A stretch of 45,228 nucleotides of DNA from Wenzhouxiangella sp. (GTDB lineage Bacteria; Pseudomonadota; Gammaproteobacteria; Xanthomonadales; Wenzhouxiangellaceae), in assembly GCA_007121485.1 (NCBI GenBank), contig SKKM01000023.1:1-45228 (forward strand), given 5' to 3'. Numbering within the stretch: position 1 is the stretch's first letter; each line of letters begins with the position of its first letter. This document shows, piece by piece, positions 18,001-26,200 of this stretch. The notes beneath the pieces were generated by a model. The model was given only the letters and a program-made list of their open reading frames with translations, was not told the origin of the DNA and did no database searches. The translations under genes and the position numbers were made by a program.

Positions 18001-18161
18001 ATTCGCTCGCGGGCCTGATCATCCAGTCGAACCCGATCGAGCAGAAAACGGACGTGGGCCGCCTCCTCCGTTTCCCAGGCCTGGTCCAGCAGCTGGTCGG
18101 CCCGGTCGGGCTGGAAGGTCTCGGAGCATACGAAATGTCTGGGTCTGCGGGCCGCTGTCAT
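15009..18161 (-). CDS. putA: Bifunctional proline dehydrogenase / glutamate semialdehyde dehydrogenase
   Basis: Two-step proline catabolic enzyme. An FAD-dependent N-terminal half oxidises proline to pyrroline-5-carboxylate, and an NAD-dependent C-terminal half oxidises glutamate semialdehyde to glutamate. Length is 1050 residues from ATG 18161, chosen over a longer open frame because MTAARRPRHFVCSETFQP leads into the family domain. The proline site includes RLVKGAYWD (360-368) and FATHNAHTIVAI; the aldehyde site has ETGGQNAMI and SAGQRC with Cys839. The usual PutA tail ERTLTVNTAAVGGNASLLA closes the protein. It lacks the ribbon-helix-helix repressor domain of E. coli PutA (1320 residues), so it should not repress its own gene. 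It heads the run with gspA. Confidence 0.95.
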   Translation of the reverse strand: MTAARRPRHFVCSETFQPDRADQLLDQAWETEEAAHVRFLLDRVRLDDQARERIRREAVDLVVRVRHRARDAGAMEAFMREYDLSSEEGVVLMCLAEALLRIPDNETAEQLISDKLADANWEAHLGKSESLFVNASTWGLMLTGKLVRMKTATTRNIGDALRRLANRSGEPVIRLAIRQAMRIMGHQYVMGDSIDAALGRAMLPDNRRYRYSFDMLGEAALTARDAERYRQAYDDAIRSVGTNSDEGSPFAAASISVKLSALHPRYEYAKDERVMAELMPILRGLARLARHEGVALTVDAEEAERLHLSLRVFAAVLADSELAGWNGFGLALQAYQKRAWAAIDWLADKARATGHRIPVRLVKGAYWDTEIKHAQIEGHAGYPVFTRKCNTDLSYLACARKLLDLHDCFYPQFATHNAHTIVAIAEMAGEGADFEYQRLHGMGRDLYEEVLGQDGKRVACRVYAPVGDHKDLLPYLVRRLLENGANTSFVNRIVDEKLPPEEVVSDPIEVVATLDSLTHPRIPLPEDLYGPERRNSCGLNFAHLAARDELKRDMEARGAQRWVEEGSAESSDIEMRVNPAALDEPVGTVRVCGEDAAEDSVSRAAAAQPAWDALGAAARADILDRIGDAYEQHRAELMALCVREAGKTLKDALAEVREAIDFCRYYALQARQRLDAPVTLPGPTGESNQLRYHGKGVFVCISPWNFPLAIFSGQVLAALVTGNSVIAKPAEQTPLIARRAVQLMHECGVPADVLIALPGDGRLGAALTRDARVAGVAFTGSTGTARAINRTLAERDGPLATLIAETGGQNAMIVDSSALPEQVVRDVISSAFHSAGQRCSALRILCLQREIADRVLEMLAGAMREIRIGDPGLLETDIGPVIDQGQLDMLEAHASRMNEEARLVAAVELPEDLSRGYWFAPRAYEIEGIGQLQGEIFGPILHVVRYRAREIDALIEAINGTGFGLTLGVHSRIDRVQQSIARRVRVGNAYINRNMTGAVVGVQPFGGEGLSGTGPKAGGPNYLLRFVTERTLTVNTAAVGGNASLLALSD

Positions 18162-18195
18162 GGTGGCAGAATCCGGTGGAAACGGGCCAGCTTGC

Positions 18196-18224
18196 AGTGT
18201 ACCGCAGCTGTCGGCGGCGGCGAC
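18196..18224 (-). promoter_or_regulatory. Tentative putA promoter
   Basis: TACACT (18201-18196) is a fair -10 about 35 bases before the putA ATG. The sequence 17 bp upstream (GTCGCC) is a poor -35, so recognition may need an activator. Confidence 0.28.
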
Positions 18225-18263
18225 GCGGGCGTCGGGCAAGGCATAGAGACAATTGCACTTTTT

Positions 18264-18283
18264 TTGATCTGCGTCATTGACGC
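18264..18283. promoter_or_regulatory. FNR/Anr-like box with overlapping palindrome between putA and cox operon
   Basis: TTGATCTGCGTCAT at 18264-18277 differs from the common Anr form TTGAT-N4-GTCAA only in the last base. It overlaps a 13-bp palindrome GCGTCATTGACGC at 18271-18283. Its centre lies about 65 bp upstream of the predicted cox start of transcription, a normal activator distance. Oxygen-linked control of an aa3 oxidase would make sense, but one mismatch and one site leave doubt. Confidence 0.45.
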
Positions 18284-18300
18284 GAGTGAACAAAATGATG

Positions 18301-18329
18301 TTTCGCGCCGTGCCGGCGTGGGCTACAAT
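18301..18329 (+). promoter_or_regulatory. Candidate cox operon promoter
   Basis: TACAAT at 18324-18329 is a strong -10. TTTCGC at 18301-18306, 17 bp upstream, is a weak -35. Predicted transcription start is near 18336, giving about 35 bases of leader before the DUF2244 gene, in which I see no clear Shine-Dalgarno sequence. Confidence 0.5.
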
Positions 18330-18370
18330 GCCAACCTCCCGGCAGGCACTAGCCAATTTTTAACGAACGC

Positions 18371-18883
18371 ATGCTGCAGGTCCACGCCACCGGACAGCCC
18401 ACGGACGATATGGTGATCGAAGCCCGGTCCAACCTGTCGATGTCCCTGGAAGGCCTGACGGCCGTATTCGGCGGCATTTGCGTGCTGACCCTGCTGGTGG
18501 TGGCGTGGCCCGTTTTCATGGGCTTGTGGCCCATTCTGCTGGCTGCCCTGCTGCATCTGGCCGTGGTCGGCTGGTGTTTCCGCGCCGCCTGGCGCGGCAA
18601 CTGGGCGCGCGAGCGGCTGTTGCTGGATGGGGACGACCTGGTGGTCGAGCAATTTCGCCTGGGAAGGCAGACCCGCAGCCAATGGCCGGCGGCCTGGGCC
18701 AGGGTCGAGCGCGTTCCGGGGCGACTGGGCGATGTGCAGGTGTATCTCCGCTGCCGCGAACGGCGGCTGCAGATCGGGGCTTTCCTCCCGGTCAACGAAC
18801 GAGAAGAGCTGGCTGCGGCGGTCAGGGGCATGCTGAACCGCCGCTCGGCCTGGAGTGGATCGCAAATCATACGGATACCTTGA
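18371..18883 (+). CDS. DUF2244 membrane protein heading the cox operon
   Basis: A 170-residue protein with two adjacent membrane helices (about 31-65, VFGGICVLTLLVVAWPVFMGLW and the following stretch) and a cytosolic C-terminal half. It belongs to DUF2244, a family often next to cytochrome oxidase genes; no biochemical role is known to me. Signature parts are the N-terminal ARSNLSMSLEG and the C-terminal LRCRERRLQIGAFLPVNERE. ATG 18371 lacks a recognisable ribosome site. The stop is two bases before coxB, so a function tied to oxidase assembly or expression is a reasonable guess from context only. Confidence 0.82.
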   Translation: MLQVHATGQPTDDMVIEARSNLSMSLEGLTAVFGGICVLTLLVVAWPVFMGLWPILLAALLHLAVVGWCFRAAWRGNWARERLLLDGDDLVVEQFRLGRQTRSQWPAAWARVERVPGRLGDVQVYLRCRERRLQIGAFLPVNEREELAAAVRGMLNRRSAWSGSQIIRIP

Positions 18884-18885
18884 GG

Positions 18886-20028
18886 ATGAAGAGAACCAAC
18901 GAACTGATCGTTGCCCTGGCCGTACTGGCCGTGATCATCGTGATCGTGTGGGGCGTGTTCGCTGTCGGCGACAACATGCCGCGCGGCGTCACGGCATACG
19001 CGCAGAGCGTCTACCAGCTGCACAACACCATCCTCGGGATCGTGACCGTCATTGGCGTCCTGGTTTTCACCGCCATGTTCACCTCGATCATCTTGCACCG
19101 CCGCTCCAAGGGCTACCAGGCGGCGAATTTCTCGCATTCGACCAAGGCCGAGGTGATCTGGACCGCGATCCCGGTGCTGATCCTGGTGGTCATGGCGATT
19201 CCGGCCACCCGCGTGCTGATCGACATGGAAAACACGGGCACGGTCGAGATGAACGTCAAGATCACCGGCTACCAGTGGCTGTGGAAATACGAATACATCG
19301 AGGACGGCATCAGCTTCTTTTCGGCGCTGGACCGCGACAGCAACCGCGCCCGCCAGCTGGGCTCGGGCATCAATCCGCGCGACGTAGAGAACTATCTGCT
19401 CGAGGTCGACAACCGCCTGGTCTTGCCGACCAACACGCGCATCCGCTTCCTGCTGACCGCCGACGACGTGATCCACTCCTGGTGGGTTCCGGAACTGGGC
19501 TGGAAGCGCGACGCCATTCCGGGAATGATGAACGAAGCCTGGACCCTGATCGAAGAGGAAGGCATCTTCCGCGGCCAGTGCGCCGAGCTGTGCGGGGCCG
19601 ACCACGGCTTCATGCCGATCGTCGTGGAAGCCGTTTCACCCGAGGCTTTCCGCGCCTGGGTGGCGGACCAGCGCCAGGACCTGGCCGATGCCGCCCATGA
19701 CGCGGCCCGCCTGTGGACCCGCGAGGAACTGATGACCCACGGCGAGCGCGTCTACCAGGCCCAATGCGCCTCCTGCCACCAGGGCGACGGTACCGGGCTG
19801 GAACCCGCGTTCCCGGCGCTGGTCCGCGACGGCACGCCGACCGGCGACCTGGAAACCCACCTCTACACCGTTCTGAACGGCCGCGAAGGCACCGCCATGG
19901 CCGGCTTCCGCGATCGCCTGCAGCCGCAGGACATTGCCGCGGCGCTGACCTTCACGCGCAACGCATGGACCGAAGAGGCCGGCGAGGTCGTGCAACCTTC
20001 GACCGTGGCCGGACGGGACCAGGGCTAA
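18886..20028 (+). CDS. coxB: Cytochrome c oxidase subunit II with fused cytochrome c domain
   Basis: Receives electrons from cytochrome c and passes them through the binuclear CuA centre to subunit I. The 380-residue protein has two N-terminal helices (about 7-28 and 47-70; a further hydrophobic stretch at about 89-107) and the CuA domain with His197 (DDVIHSWWVP) and the CAELCGADHGFM cluster giving Cys232, Cys236, His240 and Met243. A C-terminal cytochrome c domain has CASCH at 294-298. Such fusion is known in Pseudomonas-type aa3 and in caa3 oxidases. The ATG is placed by the N-terminus and directly follows the DUF2244 stop; the TTGAGG before it is unusually close, and GGAT at nine bases may serve instead. 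Confidence 0.95.
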   Translation: MKRTNELIVALAVLAVIIVIVWGVFAVGDNMPRGVTAYAQSVYQLHNTILGIVTVIGVLVFTAMFTSIILHRRSKGYQAANFSHSTKAEVIWTAIPVLILVVMAIPATRVLIDMENTGTVEMNVKITGYQWLWKYEYIEDGISFFSALDRDSNRARQLGSGINPRDVENYLLEVDNRLVLPTNTRIRFLLTADDVIHSWWVPELGWKRDAIPGMMNEAWTLIEEEGIFRGQCAELCGADHGFMPIVVEAVSPEAFRAWVADQRQDLADAAHDAARLWTREELMTHGERVYQAQCASCHQGDGTGLEPAFPALVRDGTPTGDLETHLYTVLNGREGTAMAGFRDRLQPQDIAAALTFTRNAWTEEAGEVVQPSTVAGRDQG

Positions 20029-20068
20029 AACCAGACTATCGAATTGATTGCAAGGGACAACGATCAGC

Positions 20069-21682
20069 ATGGCTAACGCAACCACAGCGCATCACGACGA
20101 TCATCACGACCACCACCCGACCGGGCTGGCGCGGTGGTTGTTTTCCACCAACCACAAGGAACTCGGGACGCTCTACCTGATCTTTTCGCTGGCCATGTTC
20201 CTGGTCGGCGGGGCCATGGCCCTGGTGATCCGCGCCGAGCTGTTTGCCCCTGGCCTGCAGCTGGTCAATCCCGAGTTCTTCAACCAGATGACCACCATGC
20301 ACGCGCTGGTGATGATCTTTGGCGCCGTCATGCCGGCCTTCGTCGGCCTGGCCAACTGGATGGTGCCGCTGATGATCGGTGCCCCGGACATGGCCTTGCC
20401 GCGCATGAACAACTGGTCGTTCTGGATCCTGCCGTTCGCCTTCACCCTGCTGTTGTCGACCCTGTTCATGCCCTCTGGCGGACCGTCGGCGGGCTGGACC
20501 CTGTATCCGCCGCTGTCGCTGCAGGGCGGCAACAGCCTGGCCTTCGTCATCCTGGCCATTCACCTGATGGGGATTTCCTCCATCATGGGCGCGATCAACA
20601 TCATCGCCACCATCCTCAACATGCGCGCGCCCGGCATGACCCTGCTGCGCATGCCGCTGTTCGTCTGGACCTGGCTGATCACCGCCTTCCTGCTGATCGC
20701 GGTCATGCCGGTACTGGCCGGGGCCGTGACCATGCTGCTGACCGACCGCTTCTTCGGCACCAGCTTCTTCAACGCGGCCGGCGGCGGCGACCCGGTGCTC
20801 TACCAGCACATCTTCTGGTTCTTCGGGCATCCCGAGGTCTACATCCTGATCCTGCCGGCCTTCGGCATCGTCTCGGAAATCATCCCGACCTTCGCCCGCA
20901 AGCCCCTGTTCGGCTATACCTCCATGGTGTACGCCACCGCCTCGATCGCCTTCCTGTCGTTCATCGTCTGGGCCCATCACATGTTTACCGTGGGCATGCC
21001 GCTGGGCGCCATGCTGTTCTTCATGTACGCGACCATGGTCATTGCCGTGCCGACCGGGGTGAAGATCTTCAATTGGATCGCGACCATGTGGCGCGGCTCG
21101 ATGACGTTCGAGACACCCATGCTGTTCGCCCTGGGTTTCGTGGTGTTGTTCACCATCGGCGGCCTGTCCGGCCTGATGCTCGCCATCGTGCCGGCCAACT
21201 TCCAGTACCACGACACCTATTTCGTGGTCGCGCACTTTCACTACGTGCTGGTGACCGGCGCCGTCTACGCCATCATGGCTGCCGTCTACTACTGGCTGCC
21301 CAAGTGGACCGGCCACATGTACGACGAGAAACTCGGCAAGATCCACTTCTGGTGGTCGACCATCTGGGTCAACGTGCTGTTCTTCCCGCAGCATTACCTG
21401 GGCCTGGCCGGCATGCCGCGACGCATCCCCGACTACGCCGTGCAGTTCGCCGAGTTCAACATGATCTCCTCGATCGGCGGGTTCATGTACGGCTTCGGCC
21501 AGCTGCTGTTCGCGTATATCATCTGGAAGTGCGTGCGCGGCGGCGAGAAAGCGACTGCCCAGGTCTGGGAAGGCGCGCGCGGCCTGGAGTGGACCGTGCC
21601 CTCGCCGGCGCCGCTGCACACCTTCGACACGCCGCCGCTGGTGGATGACAAGGTGGCCGTGCACGCCGACCGCCTCACCTGA
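20069..21682 (+). CDS. coxA: Cytochrome c oxidase subunit I
   Basis: Catalytic, proton-pumping core of an aa3-type oxidase with low-spin heme a and the heme a3-CuB site. The 537 residues have about twelve helices. Ligands seen: His78 (TMHALVMIFG) and His391 for heme a, His389 for heme a3, and His254 (GHPEVY), His303 and His304 for CuB. Tyr258 is in place for the His-Tyr cross-link, and Glu256 in GHPEVY indicates the A1 type. The N-terminus carries a His/Asp tract (HHDDHHDHH, 8-16), common in this group. ATG 20069 is preferred over an in-frame TTG seven codons earlier. Confidence 0.97.
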   Translation: MANATTAHHDDHHDHHPTGLARWLFSTNHKELGTLYLIFSLAMFLVGGAMALVIRAELFAPGLQLVNPEFFNQMTTMHALVMIFGAVMPAFVGLANWMVPLMIGAPDMALPRMNNWSFWILPFAFTLLLSTLFMPSGGPSAGWTLYPPLSLQGGNSLAFVILAIHLMGISSIMGAINIIATILNMRAPGMTLLRMPLFVWTWLITAFLLIAVMPVLAGAVTMLLTDRFFGTSFFNAAGGGDPVLYQHIFWFFGHPEVYILILPAFGIVSEIIPTFARKPLFGYTSMVYATASIAFLSFIVWAHHMFTVGMPLGAMLFFMYATMVIAVPTGVKIFNWIATMWRGSMTFETPMLFALGFVVLFTIGGLSGLMLAIVPANFQYHDTYFVVAHFHYVLVTGAVYAIMAAVYYWLPKWTGHMYDEKLGKIHFWWSTIWVNVLFFPQHYLGLAGMPRRIPDYAVQFAEFNMISSIGGFMYGFGQLLFAYIIWKCVRGGEKATAQVWEGARGLEWTVPSPAPLHTFDTPPLVDDKVAVHADRLT

Positions 21683-21700
21683 CGGGATCGACTGCCAGGC

Positions 21701-21835
21701 ATGGCCAAGCCCAAGACCAGGCGTCACCAGGAGCGCCGCGGCGGCATCATCCGCACGGCGCTGATCCTGGCCGCCATCGTGCTGTTCATTTACCTGTTTT
21801 TCGTTGGACGGGCCGTATTCAACTACTTCGCATGA
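21701..21835 (+). CDS. Small single-helix membrane protein between coxA and ctaG
   Basis: A 44-codon reading frame starts with MAKPKTRRHQERRGG, then has one membrane helix (about 16-38, IIRTALILAAIVLFIYLFF), and ends GRAVFNYFA. It begins 18 bases after coxA and its stop overlaps the ctaG start as ATGA. Gene-tight placement and a clean basic-then-hydrophobic profile argue that it is real. Many proteobacterial cox operons have a short membrane protein at this spot, sometimes called cytochrome oxidase small assembly protein. Function is inferred from position only. Confidence 0.72.
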   Translation: MAKPKTRRHQERRGGIIRTALILAAIVLFIYLFFVGRAVFNYFA

Positions 21836-22389
21836 GCAACTCGACACCTTCAACGCTACGCACCGCCGGCACGCTGGCCGCGCTCGCCGTTGCCATGTTC
21901 GGTTTCGGTTACCTGCTGGTGCCCTTGTACGACAAGTTCTGCGAGATCACCGGCATCGGCGGTCGCACGGGCGACGCGGTTGCCGTGGAAGCCTTGAGCG
22001 GCGAGATCGATACCTCGCGTGTGGTCACCGTGCACTTCGATGCCACGGTCAACTCCGCCCTGCCCTGGCGCTTCGAGCCGACCCAGCGCATGATGGACGT
22101 GCATCCCGGCAAGCTGTACGAGACCAAGTACGTCGCCTACAATCTGTCGAACCGGCCGGTCATCGCACAGGCCGTTCCCAGCGTGGCACCGGGCCGTGCC
22201 TCGCTGTTCTTCAACAAGACGGAATGCTTTTGTTTTACCGAGCAGCTGCTGGGCCCCGGGGAGTCACGCGACATGCCGGTCCGGTTCATCGTGGACCCGA
22301 ATCTGCCGCAGGGAACCAGCCTGGTCACGCTTTCCTACATCATCTACAAAAACGACGCAGCCACCGCGGTCCTGGCCGCGGCTGACTGA
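21832..22389 (+). CDS. ctaG: Cytochrome c oxidase assembly protein CtaG/Cox11
   Basis: Copper chaperone that delivers copper to the CuB site of subunit I. The 185 residues comprise one N-terminal helix (about 12-31) and a periplasmic immunoglobulin-like domain. The copper motif CFCF is at 133-136 in FFNKTECFCFTEQ, and a further conserved cysteine is Cys37 in YDKFCEITG. The start overlaps the stop of the small membrane protein, so translation is probably coupled. coxC follows 18 bases later. Clear family member. Confidence 0.95.
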   Translation: MSNSTPSTLRTAGTLAALAVAMFGFGYLLVPLYDKFCEITGIGGRTGDAVAVEALSGEIDTSRVVTVHFDATVNSALPWRFEPTQRMMDVHPGKLYETKYVAYNLSNRPVIAQAVPSVAPGRASLFFNKTECFCFTEQLLGPGESRDMPVRFIVDPNLPQGTSLVTLSYIIYKNDAATAVLAAAD

Positions 22390-22407
22390 CAAGCAGGGAG
22401 TCTTTTG

Positions 22408-23268
22408 ATGGCACAGAGCAGCTACTTCGTCCCGGCCACAGCCAAATGGCCGATCGTCGGCACGGTCGGCATGTTCATCATGATGGTCGGCTTTGCCAAC
22501 TGGCTCAATATGGGCCCGACCGGGCCGTGGCTGGCGGCCATCGGCGGAGCCATCATCATTGCCATGATTTTCGGCTGGTTCGCCGATGTCGTGCGGGAGT
22601 CGCGGGCCGGCCTGTACAACAGCGCGGTCGATGCCTCCTTCCGCCAGGGCATGATCTGGTTCATCTTCTCCGAGGTGATGTTCTTCGCCGCCTTTTTCGG
22701 CGCGCTGTTCTATGCGCGCATGTTCGCCGTGCCGTGGCTGGGCGGCGAAGGCACCGGCGCCATGACCCGGGAGTTTATCTGGCCCGAGTTCGAGGCCACC
22801 TGGCCCACCCATGGACCGGCCGAGCTGGGCGGGGACTTCCAGACCATTCCCGGATTCGGTCTGCCGCTGCTCAACACCCTGATCCTGCTGACCTCGGGTG
22901 TGACCATCACGCTGGCGCACTGGGCATTGAAGAAGGGCCGGCGCGCCGCCCTGATCGCCTGGATGATCGCCACCATCGCCCTGGCCATGCTGTTCCTCAG
23001 CATCCAGGCCTATGAATACGTGCACGCCTACCGCGACCTGGGTCTGACCCTGGGCTCGGGCATTTACGGCTCCACCTTCTTCATGCTGACCGGCTTCCAC
23101 GGTCTCCACGTCATCATCGGCACGATCATGCTGATCGTGATCACGATCCGCTGCGCCATGGGGCACTTCACCGAGAAGAATCACTTCGGCTGGGAAGCGA
23201 CGGCCTGGTACTGGCACTTCGTCGACGTGGTCTGGCTGGGCGTGTTCATTTTCGTCTACGTCGTCTAG
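22408..23268 (+). CDS. coxC: Cytochrome c oxidase subunit III
   Basis: Seven-helix membrane subunit that supports the proton-uptake path and stability of subunit I. The 286 residues contain IFSEVMFFAAFFGALFYARM, the SGVTITLAHWAL helix, FFMLTGFHGLHVIIGTIML and the closing WYWHFVDVVWLGVFIFVYVV, all typical of CoxC. ATG 22408 has GGGAG upstream and is preferred over the preceding TTG. The gene ends the operon: the stop TAG lies in a CTAG that also holds the stop of the convergent helicase gene. The surf1, ctaA and ctaB genes that often follow are not here. Confidence 0.96.
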   Translation: MAQSSYFVPATAKWPIVGTVGMFIMMVGFANWLNMGPTGPWLAAIGGAIIIAMIFGWFADVVRESRAGLYNSAVDASFRQGMIWFIFSEVMFFAAFFGALFYARMFAVPWLGGEGTGAMTREFIWPEFEATWPTHGPAELGGDFQTIPGFGLPLLNTLILLTSGVTITLAHWALKKGRRAALIAWMIATIALAMLFLSIQAYEYVHAYRDLGLTLGSGIYGSTFFMLTGFHGLHVIIGTIMLIVITIRCAMGHFTEKNHFGWEATAWYWHFVDVVWLGVFIFVYVV

Positions 23269-26200
23269 ACCGACGCGGTCACAATGCGCGGACTGCCTGA
23301 CGGTCCGCGCTCGCTGAACGTTCCAGGCGCGGCGCGCGCACACAAAAGCCCCTCGTGCTGCAGTTGGGCCAGTGCGCACTGAATGTCCGATTGACCCAGC
23401 CCGGTTTCCATGGCGATCCGTTCGGGCCGAGCATGGTGCAGGCGCCGCACCGCGCCCAGCGCGATCCGGCGCAAGGCTTCATCCGGGTCCATGCGCTGAG
23501 CGGGCCTGAGTCCTTCCGGCAGCCTCGGTTCCAGCCGGGCCTCCGGGCGCACGCTAAGCCACACCGCAAGGCCGTCCACATGGGTCCACACGCAGCGCTG
23601 CCGATCCGGCCACAGCGCGACCGCCGCGGCCTGCTTCCTGAGCGCGGCGAAAGCCCACTGGGCCTGGTATTGCAAGGCCAGGTCGGCCGGCAGGTACATC
23701 CATTCCAGCAGCGCACGCTCCAGCGCATCCGGATGTGCCAGTATCGATGTCCGACGGCCCAGCTCGGGTCGGCTGGCGACAGGCGGGCGCCTGGCAAGCG
23801 ACTCGAAGGCGCGCGTCCTCCGCTCCTCGGCGGCGGCCGGATCGAGGTAGGCATGTCTTGGCGCATGAATGGCGCACTGGGCCAGAACTGAAGGCGTCTC
23901 GGTGTCGCAGGTCCGGATGCGGATGGCGCCACCCTCGATGTCGCGGTAGATCCGTTCCAGCCCGGCCGTGTCCATGTAGTCTTCCAGGCAATCGAACAAG
24001 GCCTGCTGGACCAGCGGGTGCGACGGAACCCGGCGCGGTCCCGCCAGGTTTTCCAGGCAGGCCAGCTGGTCCGGGAAGACGCGTGCAATCAGGTTTTCGG
24101 CCTGGTTGCGCTGCAGCTGCGGTGGGACCGGCCCATCCGGCTCGCGGCGCGGCACGGCCAGGGCGATATTCGCGCACCAGCGCATGCGCAGGGCGAACTG
24201 GGGCGTGTCCAGAACGGCCTGGACCAGGACCTCGCGCAGCGTCCGGGCGTTCAGGTAGCCAACGACCTCTGCCAGCTCGAAGCTGTGCGTGGCACCGAGC
24301 GAAATCAGGATTGCGTTGTCGCTGACCGCGGCCTGAAGCTCGAAATTGAAGTTGCGACAGAAACGCTTGCGCAATGCCAGGCCCCAGGCCCGGTTGATGC
24401 GCTGACCGAATACGGAGTGGATGACCAGGTGTTCGTCTCCGCCGGGGTCGAAGAAACGCTCGAGCACGATGCAGCGGCTGTCGGGCAGCGCGCCCAGCTG
24501 CTCCCGCGCGCCTGCCACAAACACGGACAGGTCCGCCTCACCAGGCATCCGTCCGGCGGCCGCCTGGCCCAGCCGCCGCCTCAGGTAGGCGGAGAGCAGT
24601 CCCGAGCGCCCCGGCCCCTCGCCCAGCCAGAACGGCATGGCGGCCTCGTCGATGTCGGGGTCGCGCTGAACCTTGATCCACTGAGCCCCCTTGGCCAGGA
24701 TCCTGTAGCTTTCGCCCCCGAGCTGGATGGCCTGGCCAACGCCTGACTCGAAGGCAAACTCCTCGTCCAGGCGCCCCAGTTCCTGACCGCTGTCGGCGTC
24801 CACCAGGCCGTAGTCGAACCACTCCGGCAGCGTGCCGGGATTCAAACGGCTGAGCAGCAGGGCATGCTCGCTGGCCTGCAGGCGGCCGGCACTGAGCCGC
24901 AACAGCGGCCCCCGCCCGGTTTCGCGGCCGGCAACAAAACCATCGTGCAGCATTTGCAGCAGCGCACCGAACCGGCCGGCGTCGAAGCCGGCCCAGGGTG
25001 CGGCGCGGCGCACCAGCTGCAGCATGTCCGCCTCGTTGCCGAAGCCGTCGCCGAGCAGGCCGACCACGTGCTGGGCCAGCACGTCAAGACTGGCTGCCGG
25101 CATGCGGCTGCGCTCCAGCGCATGCCGGCCCAGCGCATCCTGCAAGGCCAGGGCGTCCAGGGCATCGCCGAGATTCAAGGGGAACAGGTGAATGCGCGGA
25201 CGCCTGCCCGGGCCGTGCCCGGAGCGCCCGGCGCGCTGGCGGATCAGGTTGATCCCGACACCCGGGCCGATCTGGCAGACCCGGTCCAGCGGACCGATGT
25301 CGATCCCCAGTTCCAGCGAGGCGCTGCACACGACCACGGCAACCCGGCCGCAACGCAGCGCGTCCTCGACCCGCGCGCGCTGTGCCGGACCCAGGCTGCC
25401 GTGATGGGCAGCGACCCGATCCGTCCCCAGCCGCTCGCCCAGGCGCAGTGCAACCCGCTCGACCTGGGCCCGGGTATTGCAGAACACCAGGGTCCGGTCC
25501 GCCTGGCGCACGATGTCGGCGACGCGGCCCAGCACGTATGCCCAGCGCTGTCCATCCGGCTGCGGCAGCCACGGCAAATCTCCCTGCTCGATGCACAGAT
25601 CGATGCGCTGCCTGCGCCCACCGCCGACCAGACGAAAAGGACGACCACTTCCGGCCAAAAGGCGCGCCGCCAGAGCGGCCGGCCGCGCGGTCGCGCTGAG
25701 CCCGATCCGCTGCAGGCCAGGCCGTCCGCGCAGGTGTTGCAGTCGCTCCAGTGACAGCGCCAGATGCGCGCCCCGCTTGTTGCCCAGGTAGACGTGCAGC
25801 TCGTCGACGACCACGGCGCCGACGCGCCGCAGCAGCGTTCTTCCACCCTGGCTGCCGAGCAGCACGAACAGTGATTCGGGCGTGGTCAGCAGCAGGTCCG
25901 GCGGGTTCCTGATCTGCCGTCTGCGCTCCGCCGGCGGCGTATCGGCGCTGCGCACCGCGATGCGCGGCGAGCCCTGTGGCCACGGCAGGTCGTCCAGCAA
26001 CTCGCTCAGCCCGGCCTGAAGATTCGCCGCCAGCGCTCGCAGCGGCGAAATGTACAGCACCACCTCGCCCGGCGCGGCGCAGCCCGCTCCAAGGCGCTTG
26101 TCCAGCAGCGGCATCAGGGCCGCCAGGGTCTTGCCTTGCCCGGTTCCGGCGCTGATCAGGCAGTGTTCACCGGCAAGAATGCGCGGCCAGGCTGCGGCCT

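Noticed and set aside
18886..20028. coxB-cytochrome c fusion as a novel oxidase
   Set aside because: CoxB with a C-terminal cytochrome c domain is well known in Pseudomonas-type aa3 and in caa3 oxidases; all ligands are standard.
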